54,497 nucleotides of DNA from an uncultured Chryseobacterium sp. (lineage in GTDB: Bacteria > Bacteroidota > Bacteroidia > Flavobacteriales > Weeksellaceae). Shown one piece after another: positions 1-9,264 of the stretch. The notes below the pieces were generated by a model. The model did not search any database, was not told the DNA's origin, and saw nothing but the letters and a program-made list of their open reading frames with translations. Location of the stretch: positions 1 through 54,497 of the forward strand of contig CAJYXJ010000046.1 in NCBI GenBank assembly GCA_913778085.1. The letters run 5' to 3'. The position numbers and the translations under genes are program-made. Numbering within the stretch: position 1 is the stretch's first letter; every line of letters begins with the position of its first letter.

Positions 1-922
1 AGTTTTTACTTCACGATCAAAAGATTTATTAAATAAATTTAATATCAAGCTGATCATTATTCTGCAAAGCTATGACAGCAATGCGACAAAACGCGACGTA
101 TTATTTTTTAATCGAAAAATTATTAAGAAAATGCAAAGAAAGAGATCGAAGATATTTTTTCATATGGAATTATTTGTGTTGTTTGAATACAAAAATAATA
201 AAAATGTGGTATCACGCAAAAAAAAATAATTACTTGCATTAAATTCATGCTGTTGATCCTTTTTTGATGTGTTACGGCCGTTCTTCCGGTACGTTTTCTA
301 AACCTATTTTGGATGAGCAATGATAATCTGGAGAAAACTGAAAGAATACATTGTGTTGGTTGAATCAGCAAATCCATGAATAGAGGTATCATAAACGTTA
401 TGTCGACAGCATTTGATTTAACGTGAACGCGATGCAAAAACCGGATTAGCAGGCAGAAGGATGCCGGAAATTTATTTTTTTAGCAATACAGTTAAAAGTA
501 TTGTTGATACAGCAAGATTGTTTATTTATTCTAACAAAAGTAATTTTATTTAAAATTTAACAGCCTTGCTTTTATTTTTAACTTCGATGATTAAGTAAAT
601 AAATTAAATACGGTTTGCTTCAAGTCTTTTAAAATTCCGGAGAAACGGCTTTCTGTAGGATAGGATAAATGATGTGATTATCTTGTCATGAAATCAGTTA
701 ATAAACCAAATGCCGCAAGTACCTCTTGTCAGATTTTAGAAGGTATTGAGGATCAAAAAAATCTTTTGTCATTCTATTAAAGAGAATCTAATTTTAAAAA
801 TTCTAACTTCATAATCTGAATTGTACGCTTAAATTAATTAAACAACTGAAAACAAACTGATTAATTTCAACTTTGCGCTAAAAAATACCGGAATATAAAT
901 TTCTCTGAATTCCAATATCTTT
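1..922. other. AT-rich gene-poor stretch
   Basis: I see no convincing gene here. Reading frames on both strands are short, AT-driven and without recognisable motifs. The sequence around 430-480 contains a degenerate copy of the dispersed 'GGAAGC-GGATG-GGAAGTT' repeat that recurs elsewhere in the window. Short peptide-like stretches in one forward frame (about 245-420) are interrupted by stops and could be the remains of a decayed gene, but nothing is identifiable. Confidence 0.5.
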
Positions 923-1213
923 TTATTGATCGGTATTCCAATTCAGAATTTCGATATTCCGTTCCGCATAGCTTATCGCTTCCTGTATAGACAAAAACGG
1001 ACGTGAGCTGCTGTCTGCTGAAATATAGCCTTGTTCATCAATAAGGTACTTTCCGAAATGCAGGTAATAGATGGTGCTGTCTTTTCCGATAGTTGATGAA
1101 AAAGCAGCAGATCCCAATGATGAAAGGTTACCCGGATCCTGCTCTACCAGCAAAATCGGCAGATAGGTATTTCCGGAATACTTTCATTCGCCGGTCTTAA
1201 TTATTTTGTGCAT
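923..1213 (-). pseudogene. small hypothetical protein broken by an in-frame TGA
   Basis: An ATG at 1211-1213 opens a frame that reads nine codons (Met-His-Lys-Ile-Ile-Lys-Thr-Gly-Glu), meets TGA at 1184-1186 (codon 10), then continues open for 86 more residues to 923. The part after the stop has a natural protein composition (for example GKDSTIYYLHFGKYLIDEQG) and no ATG of its own; the only later starts are TTG-type codons near 1153. This suggests a gene of about 96 codons with a nonsense change, perhaps from TGG or CGA. I do not recognise the family. A sequencing error, or a shorter protein starting at TTG, are the alternatives. Confidence 0.5.
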
Positions 1214-1307
1214 GATCTGAATGTTTTTTTAAAGCATAAAAATAAGCTGTTCAAAAACTTTCAGGATTTCAGGAATATTAATTTCATATTAAATGATGTA
1301 TAAAAAC

Positions 1308-1340
1308 AGAAAACGCAGTTTGCACTGCGTTTTCTATTTT
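1308..1340 (-). terminator. bidirectional rho-independent terminator downstream of hemL
   Basis: A perfect 12-bp stem (AGAAAACGCAGT / ACTGCGTTTTCT) closes a 4-nt loop and has T-rich flanks on both strands. It lies about 190 bp past the hemL stop on the minus strand and just upstream of the broken gene at 923-1213. Confidence 0.85.
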
Positions 1341-1525
1341 TATAGGTGAATAGTCAATGGTCAATTTTGCTGCGCAAGTCAATTGTAAAGTAAGCCAGAA
1401 AATTCACTATTCTTCCAAAGGATTTGATCATAATAATTAATCATGAATGCTTTATCTTGCTTTGCAAATCAATTGTAATCAATAAAAAATGCACCATTTC
1501 CCCGAAGGAATTCACCATTGACCTC

Positions 1526-2809
1526 TTAAGAGTACTCGAATTTTCTCACTGCTTCCAGCGTTCTATCGATCTCGTTATCTTTAATAGCATCACTGATGAA
1601 ATAGGTTTCGTAGCCGCTCGGCGGAAGGTAAATCCCGTTCTGCAGCATCTGGTGGAAGAAATTATTAAATAAAGCATGGTTGGCTTCCTGGGCTTCATCA
1701 AAATTAGAAACCCTGTTCGTATGGAAAAATACCGACATCATCGATCCCTTTCGGTTGATTTTATGGGCAATTCCTTTTTCACTCAGGATTTTACCGATCT
1801 CAAAGTCCAGCGTTTCCGTGGTTTTTTCAAGTCTGCTGAAAAATTCAGCATCGTTTTTAATCAGCTGTAAGGTTTTCAATCCGGCTCTCATGGCCAGAGG
1901 ATTTCCGCTTAAGGTTCCTGCCTGGTAAACCGCACCTTTCGGCGCCAGATAGTCCATGATTTCGTTTCTTCCGGCAAAAGCCCCTACCGGAAGTCCGCCG
2001 CCGATTACTTTTCCATAAGTTACCAGATCCGCTTTTACATTATAAAGTTCCTGAGCTCCTCCGAAAGCCAGTCTGAATCCGGTCATTACCTCATCAAAGA
2101 TAAGCAATGCTCCGTTTTGGTCACAGATGGTTCTCAGTTTCTGAAGAAATTCGTTTTCCGGGAGGACACAGCCCATATTTCCGGCAACGGGTTCAACAAT
2201 CACTGCTGCAATCTCGCCCTGGTTATGTCTGAAGAGATCCTCCACCTGCTCCATATCATTGTATCTGGCCAGCAAAGTATCTTTCGCCGTTCCTGCCGTT
2301 ACACCGGGGGAATTCGGGTTGCCGAAAGTAGCCGCCCCGCTTCCCGCTTTGATAAGGAATGAATCTGAATGCCCGTGGTAGCAGCCTTCAAATTTCACAA
2401 TCTTATCCCTGCCGGTAAAGCCTCTCGCCAGCCTGATCGCACTCATACACGCTTCCGTACCTGAAGACACCATTCTGATCTGATCGATATTCGGAACATT
2501 TTCGACGATAAATTTTGCGATTTCCGTTTCAAGTTCCGTCGGTGCACCAAAAGAAAAACCTTTTTCGGCCTGAATTTTCAGCGCTTCCAGAACCTCGGGA
2601 TGGGTATGGCCGAGAATGGCCGGCCCCCAGGAATTGATGTAATCGATATAGGTATTGTCATCGGCATCAGTAAGGTAAGCTCCTTTGGCAGACTTCATAA
2701 AAACCGGCACTCCTCCTACGGATTTGAATGCACGGACCGGGGAGTTTACACCGCCGGGAATGTATTGGTAGGCTTCATCAAATAAAGCCGAACTTCTTTG
2801 GTATCTCAT
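1526..2809 (-). CDS. hemL: glutamate-1-semialdehyde 2,1-aminomutase
   Basis: This is a PLP-dependent class-III aminotransferase-fold enzyme. It converts glutamate-1-semialdehyde to 5-aminolevulinate, the first committed tetrapyrrole precursor of the C5 pathway, in the cytoplasm. The 427-residue length is normal for the family. The sequence shows the N-terminal '[10 protein letters not shown]' segment, the cofactor-binding 'SSGTEA' (115-120), 'YHGHSDS', 'FDEVMTGFR' (238-246) and the PLP Schiff-base Lys267 in 'TYGKVIGGG'. It starts with ATG and lies 20 bp downstream of the WG-repeat gene, so it is probably the last gene of a minus-strand run beginning at 5880, ending at the hairpin at 1308-1340. 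Nothing is missing or odd. The assignment is firm. Confidence 0.97.
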   Translation of the reverse strand: MRYQRSSALFDEAYQYIPGGVNSPVRAFKSVGGVPVFMKSAKGAYLTDADDNTYIDYINSWGPAILGHTHPEVLEALKIQAEKGFSFGAPTELETEIAKFIVENVPNIDQIRMVSSGTEACMSAIRLARGFTGRDKIVKFEGCYHGHSDSFLIKAGSGAATFGNPNSPGVTAGTAKDTLLARYNDMEQVEDLFRHNQGEIAAVIVEPVAGNMGCVLPENEFLQKLRTICDQNGALLIFDEVMTGFRLAFGGAQELYNVKADLVTYGKVIGGGLPVGAFAGRNEIMDYLAPKGAVYQAGTLSGNPLAMRAGLKTLQLIKNDAEFFSRLEKTTETLDFEIGKILSEKGIAHKINRKGSMMSVFFHTNRVSNFDEAQEANHALFNNFFHQMLQNGIYLPPSGYETYFISDAIKDNEIDRTLEAVRKFEYS

Positions 2810-2829
2810 TTTAAAATCTTTCTGTATAA

Positions 2830-3807
2830 TTAATCCTTGAAATAAAGGGTTCCGTCTTCTCCAGCATAATTCCTGACTCCGTTGATGATTGTGTAATATA
2901 ACTGAAAAGCATGGCCGTTCTTCGAAACCGTTCCGAAAGGCTCAAATCTTCCGTTCAAAGTAACCCCATTGGCAAGAATGGTTTTAAAGCGTACATTTTC
3001 TCGGTCAGCAGGATCAGGTTCTGAGAGCAGGATCAGATGATGGTGGTCCATCATTAAAATGGAAGCATATTTTACAGGATAAATCTCGTGGGAAAATTCA
3101 TCGGTTAAGCCGAACAATCCTGAAGAATCTGTAGTTAACAGATAGGGTTTTCCGCTGAATACCTGCCATCCCACATATGCAATATCGGGTGTGCTTCTGT
3201 ACATTTTCCCGATTTTAGGAATATAAATTCCGATGTGGTCATTTTCTGACAGAATTTCAATATAATCAGCTTTAAAGTTGATCCGGTATTTTGTTTCATC
3301 TTCATAGGGTTTCAGCATTTCAAGATCTCCCGAACTTAGGTCATCACGGGTCAGTGTGGGTATTTTAACGATTTGGGTACCTGAAAAGCCTTTGTCTTCC
3401 ATCCACCGGTCACGGACAGGAAATTTTTCAGGGTTTGCGTATTCGCCGAGCCGCATCCTTGTTTTCCTGGAATAGCGGTAATAACCAAAGCCATCAAACA
3501 CTACGTAATCGGTGCCCTCCACAAAAACCGGCTGTTCCGAAATAAACGGCATCACCTGTACCGAATGATAATCTATAATTCCGAATTTCCTGTTCTGTTC
3601 TGCATGAAACCCCTCTACCGACGGATCATACCAGCTGATGCTCTGGTACTGTGGCTGAACCACAATGAATTTGCCGGCATCACACAATCCCCACAAGTTT
3701 CCCTGCCGGAACGGAATATACTTATCCAGATCCTGTGAAACGATTTGTATAGGAAAGAGCAGTAAAAACACCCAGTAAATCCCGGATTTTATGCTGTAAA
3801 ATTTCAT
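2830..3807 (-). CDS. secreted WG-repeat protein of unknown function
   Basis: The protein has 325 residues with an N-terminal hydrophobic signal segment (about residues 8-24). At least three segments match the WG-repeat pattern: '[19 protein letters not shown]' near residue 38, 'RKFGIIDY' near 75, and '[19 protein letters not shown]' near 245. WG repeats form beta-rich extracytoplasmic domains with no single known function. I chose the ATG at 3807 because it precedes the signal peptide directly and avoids overlap with the glucosaminidase gene; a longer frame up to 3873 exists. It lies between the glucosaminidase and hemL genes with gaps of 43 and 20 bp. Export is likely; the role is unknown. 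Confidence 0.75.
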   Translation of the reverse strand: MKFYSIKSGIYWVFLLLFPIQIVSQDLDKYIPFRQGNLWGLCDAGKFIVVQPQYQSISWYDPSVEGFHAEQNRKFGIIDYHSVQVMPFISEQPVFVEGTDYVVFDGFGYYRYSRKTRMRLGEYANPEKFPVRDRWMEDKGFSGTQIVKIPTLTRDDLSSGDLEMLKPYEDETKYRINFKADYIEILSENDHIGIYIPKIGKMYRSTPDIAYVGWQVFSGKPYLLTTDSSGLFGLTDEFSHEIYPVKYASILMMDHHHLILLSEPDPADRENVRFKTILANGVTLNGRFEPFGTVSKNGHAFQLYYTIINGVRNYAGEDGTLYFKD

Positions 3808-3850
3808 TCGGACATCCAATTTATAAGGGTTGAAAAATATCAGCCGGATA

Positions 3851-4909
3851 TTAATTTCTTGGTTTTTTATCAATTAGGTAGATCAGCTGCCCCGGGGTAG
3901 GTTTCTGGCCTTCATCCATTCTGTTTTTGGCGTACAGCTTATTCAATTTGATGCCGAATTTCTGGGCGATATCGTGCATATCTTCACCGGGTTCAGCCTT
4001 ATAGGTTGCTGTGTTGCCATCCGAATTTTTGGATTCAAGGAAAACAATTTCATTTTTCTTCAGCACATCACCTTCCAGCTCATTCCATTTTATAAGCTTG
4101 CTTTCGCTGATTTTGAATTTTTTGGCAATGAATTCAACGTTGGTATCTTCAGGAATGATAATGTATTTCAGGCCGTCGTTCGGGTGGCTTTTAATGAGAA
4201 TGGTATTCATCATTTCAGCCCTTGTCTTGATTCTTTCTACCCTTTTCTGCTGCTGGGCATAGGAAGTCTGCTTGTACGGGACCTCAACGGTAACCGGAAC
4301 TTTTGCCTTTTTGGTATATTTTTCAGGTTCCATCTGAGCCATGAAACTGACGTCATTTTTCAGATCGGGATACATTTTAAGGACGGCATATAATACCTCT
4401 TTGGAACTGGTATTATCAAATTCATATAATTTGTAGCGTTCAATCTTGCCGATCAGGATCGATGCGTAGCGCGGATTGGTGGCATATCCCGCCTTTTTCA
4501 GCCCGGCAGCCCACGCTTTATAATCTTTCATATCCAAATTAAAAAGGCTGGCGTAGTATTTCCTTGTAGATAAAAAAATGGAATGGTCTTCATAAGACTG
4601 TCTTGGGTCATCGTAAACACGGAAACATTCATTAGGGGCATCATCGGTATGTTTCATCGTTTTTCCGGTCCAGTCTTCCTTGCATTTTATCCCGAAATGA
4701 TTTTTGCCTTCCAGTGCCAGCCGGCTCTGTCCGCCTCCGGTTTCCAGCAGCCCCTGCGCCAGAGTGATAGAAGCCGGAATCTTGTATTTTTCCATTTCCT
4801 CTACCGCGTATTTCGCAAATTTCTGGATGTATTGATCTTCAGTAGCCCAGGTCTGGGCGGAGAATGTAGATAAAACCAAAAGGCTTATGAGCGTGAAAAG
4901 TCTTTTCAT
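3851..4909 (-). CDS. secreted glucosaminidase with two LysM domains
   Basis: This is a probable peptidoglycan hydrolase of the FlgJ/AcmA-type N-acetylglucosaminidase family. Residues 1-22 form a signal peptide. The glucosaminidase domain spans about 25-165 and contains 'TLAQGLLETGGGQS' (49-62), in which Glu56 is the expected catalytic acid, followed by 'KNHFGIKC'. Two LysM modules follow at about 247-292 and 300-346, both of the degenerate Bacteroidota type. The 352-residue length fits periplasmic or surface murein hydrolases of this group. It probably cleaves GlcNAc-MurNAc bonds during wall growth or cell separation. It lies 68 bp downstream of the PLP enzyme gene and 43 bp upstream of the WG-repeat gene in a co-directional run. 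Domain identity is clear; the physiological role is inferred. Confidence 0.9.
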   Translation of the reverse strand: MKRLFTLISLLVLSTFSAQTWATEDQYIQKFAKYAVEEMEKYKIPASITLAQGLLETGGGQSRLALEGKNHFGIKCKEDWTGKTMKHTDDAPNECFRVYDDPRQSYEDHSIFLSTRKYYASLFNLDMKDYKAWAAGLKKAGYATNPRYASILIGKIERYKLYEFDNTSSKEVLYAVLKMYPDLKNDVSFMAQMEPEKYTKKAKVPVTVEVPYKQTSYAQQQKRVERIKTRAEMMNTILIKSHPNDGLKYIIIPEDTNVEFIAKKFKISESKLIKWNELEGDVLKKNEIVFLESKNSDGNTATYKAEPGEDMHDIAQKFGIKLNKLYAKNRMDEGQKPTPGQLIYLIDKKPRN

Positions 4910-4977
4910 CTTATAATTTTTATTGTTTTAAAATGAAAGATGGAACACCTGGTGTTTCATGCTTTTCCAATTTTACT

Positions 4978-5880
4978 TTATACAATTAATGTTCTGTTCT
5001 GTTTTTTCAAAAGCAGATTTGCCCCTTCTATTCCCTGCAGTCCGCCGGTATGAAAGCACAAAATCCTGCTGTCTTCAGGAAAAAAACCATCCTTAATCAA
5101 CTCAAAAATCTGCTGCATCATTTTCCCGGTATAAATCGGATCCAGAGGAATGTTGTATTTCTCCTTAAAATCATTAATAAAACGGACATTATCATCTTTT
5201 ATTTTTCCATAACCGCCGAAGCTTGAATCTATTAGACTGAAATTCTTCTTCGAGGTCAATTCCAGGATCTTGTTTTCCAGTGAATCGTCGTCTACTGCCT
5301 TGAATCCTATAACTTTCTGATTGTCTTCGCAGTATTTGGAAATCCCGGCAATGGTTCCTCCGGTTCCCACTGCAGTGCAAAGATAATCAAAATCTTTTGT
5401 TTCGTCATTCAGCATCATTTTTACGCCGGCTACGGCATCTTCATTGGTTCCGCCTTCAGGGATAATCAGGGCCTCCGGGAATTCCTTCTGTAAAAATCCG
5501 GTTAATTTGTCTTTGTGCCGGTATTCTTCACGGGTAACGAACTGTAGATTCATACCGTTTCTTCTGGCAAAAAGCAAAGTAGGATTGTCGCGCCATTTAT
5601 CTCTCAGTTCTTCTCCGCGGATAATCCCCAAAGTAGCAACACCGGCAAGATTTCCCACGGCGGAAACGGCAGCGATATGATTGGAAAATGCCCCTCCGAA
5701 AGTAATGAGGTAAGGTTTTTCCGGGTTTTTATCGAGATAATGATTGATATTAAAGAACAGCTTCCAGTATTTATTCCCGGAAACCTGGGGATGAACCAAG
5801 TCTTCTCTTTTCATAAAGAGTTTTACTTTATTCTCTAAAGGAATTTCAACAACAGGAATATGAATCTCGGGAATTTTCAT
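4978..5880 (-). CDS. 1-aminocyclopropane-1-carboxylate deaminase / D-cysteine desulfhydrase family protein
   Basis: This is a fold-type II PLP enzyme (tryptophan synthase beta-like) of 300 residues. The PLP lysine is expected at Lys37 in 'SGNKYWKL'. 'FGGAFSNHIAA' (61-71) carries the substrate/PLP-binding Ser-Asn-His, and a glycine-rich phosphate-binding loop 'GTGGTIAG' follows near 180. Members deaminate ACC or desulfhydrate D-cysteine; which substrate applies cannot be read from the sequence, and in non-plant-associated bacteria D-cysteine or related D-amino acids are more usual. I chose ATG at 5880; an in-frame TTG at 5889 is a poorer start. It is first of the leftward run that ends with hemL and is divergent from the gene at 5955. 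Confidence 0.88.
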   Translation of the reverse strand: MKIPEIHIPVVEIPLENKVKLFMKREDLVHPQVSGNKYWKLFFNINHYLDKNPEKPYLITFGGAFSNHIAAVSAVGNLAGVATLGIIRGEELRDKWRDNPTLLFARRNGMNLQFVTREEYRHKDKLTGFLQKEFPEALIIPEGGTNEDAVAGVKMMLNDETKDFDYLCTAVGTGGTIAGISKYCEDNQKVIGFKAVDDDSLENKILELTSKKNFSLIDSSFGGYGKIKDDNVRFINDFKEKYNIPLDPIYTGKMMQQIFELIKDGFFPEDSRILCFHTGGLQGIEGANLLLKKQNRTLIV

Positions 5881-5954
5881 CTTGTGCAAATTTCCGAATT
5901 TATTTTAAATGATAATTTTTTAAATTCGTTAAACTAAACTTAAAAATCACTGCC

Positions 5955-6566
5955 ATGAAAAAAACTGTTGTTTCTCTTCTGATCGCTGCCATTTTGATTG
6001 CCTTTTGCGGTGGAATTGCCTTTATTACCTTCAGGAATTACTTTCCTTCCAGATCGGAATTTGATACCCCTACCATACTGAATGATAAAATAGTGAACAT
6101 GCTGAACAGCGAGATCGAAACAGAAATAAGCCGCCACACAAAAAGTGTTATGTATCCCGGTTACATTCCGGAAGCAGGACAGAACACCGTCAATTATTTA
6201 AAAACGATAAAGTCCATTGAAAGCTATGCAAGATACGGGGTCAACTCTACCCAGCCGCGGAATTATATCGAATTGAAAATTACCTTTAACGACGGAAGCC
6301 AGGCCAGTGAAATTTATACAGGCCGTCCCTGCAGTGCCTATATCGAAACCTGTCTCCTGATAAAAGCCGAAATGAAAGATGGCAAAGCGGTAAAGGTATA
6401 CACCAACGGCCAGGAAAGAAAAGGTTCGCCAGACTGGATAAAACCTGATCTGAACTTACTCATTGATAAAGCCATTGCCTACGACATCGACAGGAATAAA
6501 AACCACTACTTCGAGCCTGAAAAGACTCAGAAAGATTTTGACAGGGAATGGGAAAATCAGAAATGA
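5955..6566 (+). CDS. hypothetical membrane-anchored protein
   Basis: This 203-residue protein has one N-terminal transmembrane or uncleaved signal segment (about residues 5-26, ending in aromatic and charged residues). The rest is a soluble, probably periplasmic domain with two cysteines in 'PCSAYIETC', spaced so that they could form a disulfide. I recognise no family. It is transcribed divergently from the PLP enzyme gene, with a 74-bp gap. A TAAATTCG element near 5921 resembles the Bacteroidota -7 consensus. The composition and charged C-terminus look like a real protein, but no function can be given. Confidence 0.7.
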   Translation: MKKTVVSLLIAAILIAFCGGIAFITFRNYFPSRSEFDTPTILNDKIVNMLNSEIETEISRHTKSVMYPGYIPEAGQNTVNYLKTIKSIESYARYGVNSTQPRNYIELKITFNDGSQASEIYTGRPCSAYIETCLLIKAEMKDGKAVKVYTNGQERKGSPDWIKPDLNLLIDKAIAYDIDRNKNHYFEPEKTQKDFDREWENQK

Positions 6567-7036
6567 TATTTTTATAAGATGCCCGAAGGTATGTTTAAAA
6601 TAAAAATTTCATTAGCAACGCAACTTTGTTATCATTCCCCCAAAGATCTGAACACAGTATTAGAAAAAAGTGCGCAAAGATTTGTGTTTGGATTCTTTCA
6701 GAATGACAGATAAGCCGGGAAAATATGGCAACAGATATTCAATACACTGCCTGTCATTCCCGCAGGGAATCTCGACATAGCATAAAGAAATCATTGTGAA
6801 AAGATTCGCGCTCAGATTCTTTCAGAATGACAAACAGGCTGGGAAAATATGGCAACAGATATTCAACACACTGCCTGTCATTCCCGCAGGGAATCTCGAC
6901 GTAGCATAAAGAAATCATCGCGGAAAGATTCGTGTTTGGATTCTTTCAGAATGACAAATATACCGGAAATACCAAAACAATAAACTCTATAGTATTTAAA
7001 TACAAAACTTTAAACATTGAACCTTAAACTCTGAAC
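6567..7036. repeat. intergenic region with 124-bp tandem repeat (about 2.5 copies)
   Basis: From about 6661 to 6975 the sequence repeats with a period of exactly 124 bp: 'GATTCTTTCAGAATGACA' begins at 6691, 6815 and 6939, and 'CATTCCCGCAGGGAATCTC' recurs between them. The latter is itself an inverted repeat (GATTCCC/GGGAATC type). Related text occurs at 43830-43860 in the opposite orientation. No gene is visible. Confidence 0.85.
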
Positions 7037-7363
7037 CTAAAGGTATTTCCTAAAACCCCAGAATCTCCTTTTGTTCAAGTACTCCATATTATGCTCGTTG
7101 ACATAAGCCTCCCTTTCAAATGAAATTCTAAGGTAGGCCTGATCTGCATTCTTCAGCCTGATCAGCCAATAATAATACTCGATTACGTAAAAGATATAAA
7201 AGAAAATAATCAGCATTTCGATCTGCTGCCTCAGATGGATTTTTTCGTGGTTTATCAATACGTTATTTTTCTTATCTTCGGGGTTCCTAATGAAGATAAA
7301 AGGAAAAAGAGCAATGCCGTTAATTTTTAATTTTTTTAAAGGCTTTTGGCATATAATTATCAT
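7037..7363 (-). CDS. small membrane protein with HEKIH motif
   Basis: This protein has 108 residues. A HEXXH-type motif, 'NHEKIHLRQQ', lies near residues 39-48, followed by a strongly hydrophobic aromatic segment (about 50-68, 'MLIIFFYIFYVIEYYYWL'). Further on is an 'FEREAY' segment that could supply a third zinc ligand, as in gluzincin-like peptidases and BlaR1/M56-type proteins. The likely state is a small membrane-associated metalloprotein, but the usual four-helix M56 scaffold is absent, so activity is unproven. It starts with ATG and is divergent from the Cys-rich gene at 7404. I cannot name a gene. Confidence 0.65.
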   Translation of the reverse strand: MIIICQKPLKKLKINGIALFPFIFIRNPEDKKNNVLINHEKIHLRQQIEMLIIFFYIFYVIEYYYWLIRLKNADQAYLRISFEREAYVNEHNMEYLNKRRFWGFRKYL

Positions 7364-7400
7364 AATAACAAATATAAAGTTTTTTGACTTAGAGATTTAA

Positions 7401-7586
<186 letters not shown>

Positions 7587-7587
7587 A

Positions 7588-8118
7588 ATGAAGCGCTATA
7601 TTTTTATTTTGCTAGCTTCGGCTACTTTGGGTTTAACATCATGCAGTCCTTTCAATGTACGCTCCGATTATGCGAGTACGGCTAATTTCAATACGTACAG
7701 AACCTATAAGCTTAGAATTGACGATCTGAAACTGAATGATATAGATAAAGACCGTGTTCTGAACGAACTGTCGAAACAGCTCCAGACAAAAGGTCTTCAA
7801 CCGGGCGAAAATCCTGATCTGATCATCAATGTAAAAGCCAACCACAAAAAAGTAACCGACATCACCACTACTTCGCCTTACGGAGCCTGGGGCTGGGGAG
7901 GACCCTTCGGATGGGGAATCGGGATGAACAGAACATGGACCAGCAACTACAACGAAGGAGCCATTATTGTTGATATGGTAGATGCAAAATCCAATAAACT
8001 CGTTTGGCAGGGAATCGGAAGCGGAATTTCCGTGGACCGTCCGAAAGCCAAACAGAAACAAATTCCTGAGATCATGATGGAAATTATGAAAAACTACCCG
8101 CCACAACCCGGGAAATAA
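7588..8118 (+). CDS. DUF4136-like lipoprotein
   Basis: The protein has 176 residues. It begins with a lipoprotein signal ending at 'LGLTSC', where the Cys would be lipidated after signal peptidase II cleavage. The core 'FNTYRTYKL' opening, the 'NPDLIINVKA' strand, the Gly/Trp-rich 'GAWGWGGPFGWG' loop and the 'GAIIVDMVDAKSNKLVWQG' segment match DUF4136-type outer-envelope lipoproteins. I chose the ATG at 7588 because it directly precedes the signal peptide; a longer frame starting at 7414 only overlaps the Cys-rich gene. A hairpin terminator follows at 8144. The function of the family is unknown. Confidence 0.88.
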   Translation: MKRYIFILLASATLGLTSCSPFNVRSDYASTANFNTYRTYKLRIDDLKLNDIDKDRVLNELSKQLQTKGLQPGENPDLIINVKANHKKVTDITTTSPYGAWGWGGPFGWGIGMNRTWTSNYNEGAIIVDMVDAKSNKLVWQGIGSGISVDRPKAKQKQIPEIMMEIMKNYPPQPGK

Positions 8119-8143
8119 GATTTCAACTAATCAGATATATAGA

Positions 8144-8177
8144 AAGTCAATACCTTGTTGTATTGGCTTTTTGTTTT
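8144..8177 (+). terminator. rho-independent terminator after the DUF4136-like gene
   Basis: A 10-bp stem, AAGTCAATAC / GTATTGGCTT (one G-U pair), closes a 6-nt loop and is followed by TTTTTGTTTT. It starts 25 bp past the lipoprotein stop codon. Confidence 0.8.
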
Positions 8178-8548
8178 CACAAACTAATTACAGTTACGAA
8201 ACTCTTTACTTTAAACAGCGACTTCATAAAATTATAGCCCACCATAACTTTCAGGCATTTTTGCCGGTTGCTAATATAGATCACTTTATTCTGAAAAAAG
8301 TAAAAATAATCTCTTCTTACCTCGAACCGGCATCGGTCAATGTCCATTATTATCAATTCTTTTTGTAAGTTATCCCCTATATTTTCAATTCCGTACTGAT
8401 GAAAATTTTTATTGGAATGATGCCCCAGATATGTAATATTTTTCGTTTTTACTTCTGAAAAAACATAGTTTAATTTTTCTTCCAAATACAAATTACAGAT
8501 AAAAGAAAGAACAGGCAATAAAACTAAAAGAAGTCGGATTTTCTTCAC
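8177..8548 (-). CDS. hypothetical secreted or membrane-anchored protein
   Basis: This 123-residue, basic, aromatic-rich protein has an N-terminal signal or anchor segment (KKIRLLLVLLPVLSFICNLYL). No family is recognised. The predicted start at 8546-8548 is GTG, directly in front of the Lys-Lys-Ile-Arg signal sequence; no ATG lies in a better place. It is convergent with the lipoprotein gene, and its stop abuts that gene's terminator. Its AT-rich codon use is more extreme than that of the neighbours, so it could be a recently acquired or fast-evolving gene. Confidence 0.55.
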   Translation of the reverse strand: MKKIRLLLVLLPVLSFICNLYLEEKLNYVFSEVKTKNITYLGHHSNKNFHQYGIENIGDNLQKELIIMDIDRCRFEVRRDYFYFFQNKVIYISNRQKCLKVMVGYNFMKSLFKVKSFVTVISL

Positions 8549-8894
8549 TTGGCTTTTACTTAAATAAATGATTTAGCCGTTAAATTTAATTAAAAATCAT
8601 TACTAAAAGGTCCTAATTGAATGTGAACCGAAGGAGAAACCAGATTGAAAGCTGAAATTAGAGAAGCCGGAAGCTTCTTTTGCCAACATACTCCTATCAA
8701 TTCTTAATGGTGTTGATTCAAGAACAGCAGATTGCAGATTCAACCGTTTACTTTTCTATTAGAAATCATAACAGCTTTTGTTGGTACAAAATATGGTACA
8801 AATAAATTTTTAATGATCTTTTTATCTATTTAAAAGTTCAATATATTTGTAATTAAGACAAAATTTCTTTATATTTTAAATTAAAACGTGCCAT
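8549..8894. other. intergenic stretch with degenerate dispersed repeat
   Basis: No gene is visible. Around 8620-8700 there is a degenerate copy of the dispersed repeat that also occurs near 18900 and 26660 (AGA-TGAAAG, AAGCCGGAAGCTTC). The right end is the boundary of the truncated gene at 8895 and may mark a deletion junction. Confidence 0.5.
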
Positions 8895-9259
8895 TCAATG
8901 AATTTTTTTTGGTTCTTTAATTTTATACAGCCCGTGCTGATCGAATAAATTTTTCAGTTTATCTTTTGCCGCTCCTGAAAATTTCTTCTCCAAATCCACC
9001 AGCTTCTGTAAAAACAGATTCCTGAAAGAAGAGCGCTCCGAAAACCTGCGGAATTCGTTATCGGAAGGCTGGTCCTGATCGTCATACACAATAACTTCGG
9101 ATATTTTCCGGTTGATGATTTCCGACCAGCCGGATGTGCGTACCGATTTCTGATACTGAAAATACCGTATATGATTACACATACGATCAGCAGAAACACC
9201 AGCAGCAGGATTCCAGACAAGATTAGGACAAAAAAATGTACGGAAACAGAAAGCAGCAT
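8895..9259 (-). pseudogene. frameshifted and truncated membrane-anchored protein, third gene of the kinase operon
   Basis: Two overlapping frames together give one protein. Frame one starts with ATG at 9259 and encodes a long N-terminal transmembrane segment (HFFVLILSGILLLVFLLIV) before losing sense. Frame two (from about 9180 to 8895) then supplies a natural sequence, including 'WSEIINRKISEVIVYDD' and 'RNLFLQKLVDLEKKFSG'. The shift lies between about 9150 and 9180. The C-terminus ends abruptly in a low-complexity 'KEPKKIH'. From memory, the resemblance is to the N-terminal region of membrane-anchored HEAT-repeat proteins encoded after sensor kinases in Chryseobacterium, but this is a weak assignment. 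It begins 5 bp after the receiver-gene stop, so it belongs to that operon. Confidence 0.65.
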
Positions 9260-9264
9260 CGTAT

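Noticed and set aside
123-437. 104-codon frame on the minus strand
   Set aside because: Low-complexity, hydrophobic and AT-driven composition, no motif, no ribosome-binding context.
688-780. 30-codon forward frame with a Cys near its middle
   Set aside because: Considered as a peptide leader, but there is no modifying enzyme, export gene or repeat nearby to support it.
6661-6975. Possible CRISPR array
   Set aside because: Repeat period is 124 bp with conserved sequence throughout, no distinct spacers and no cas genes in the window.
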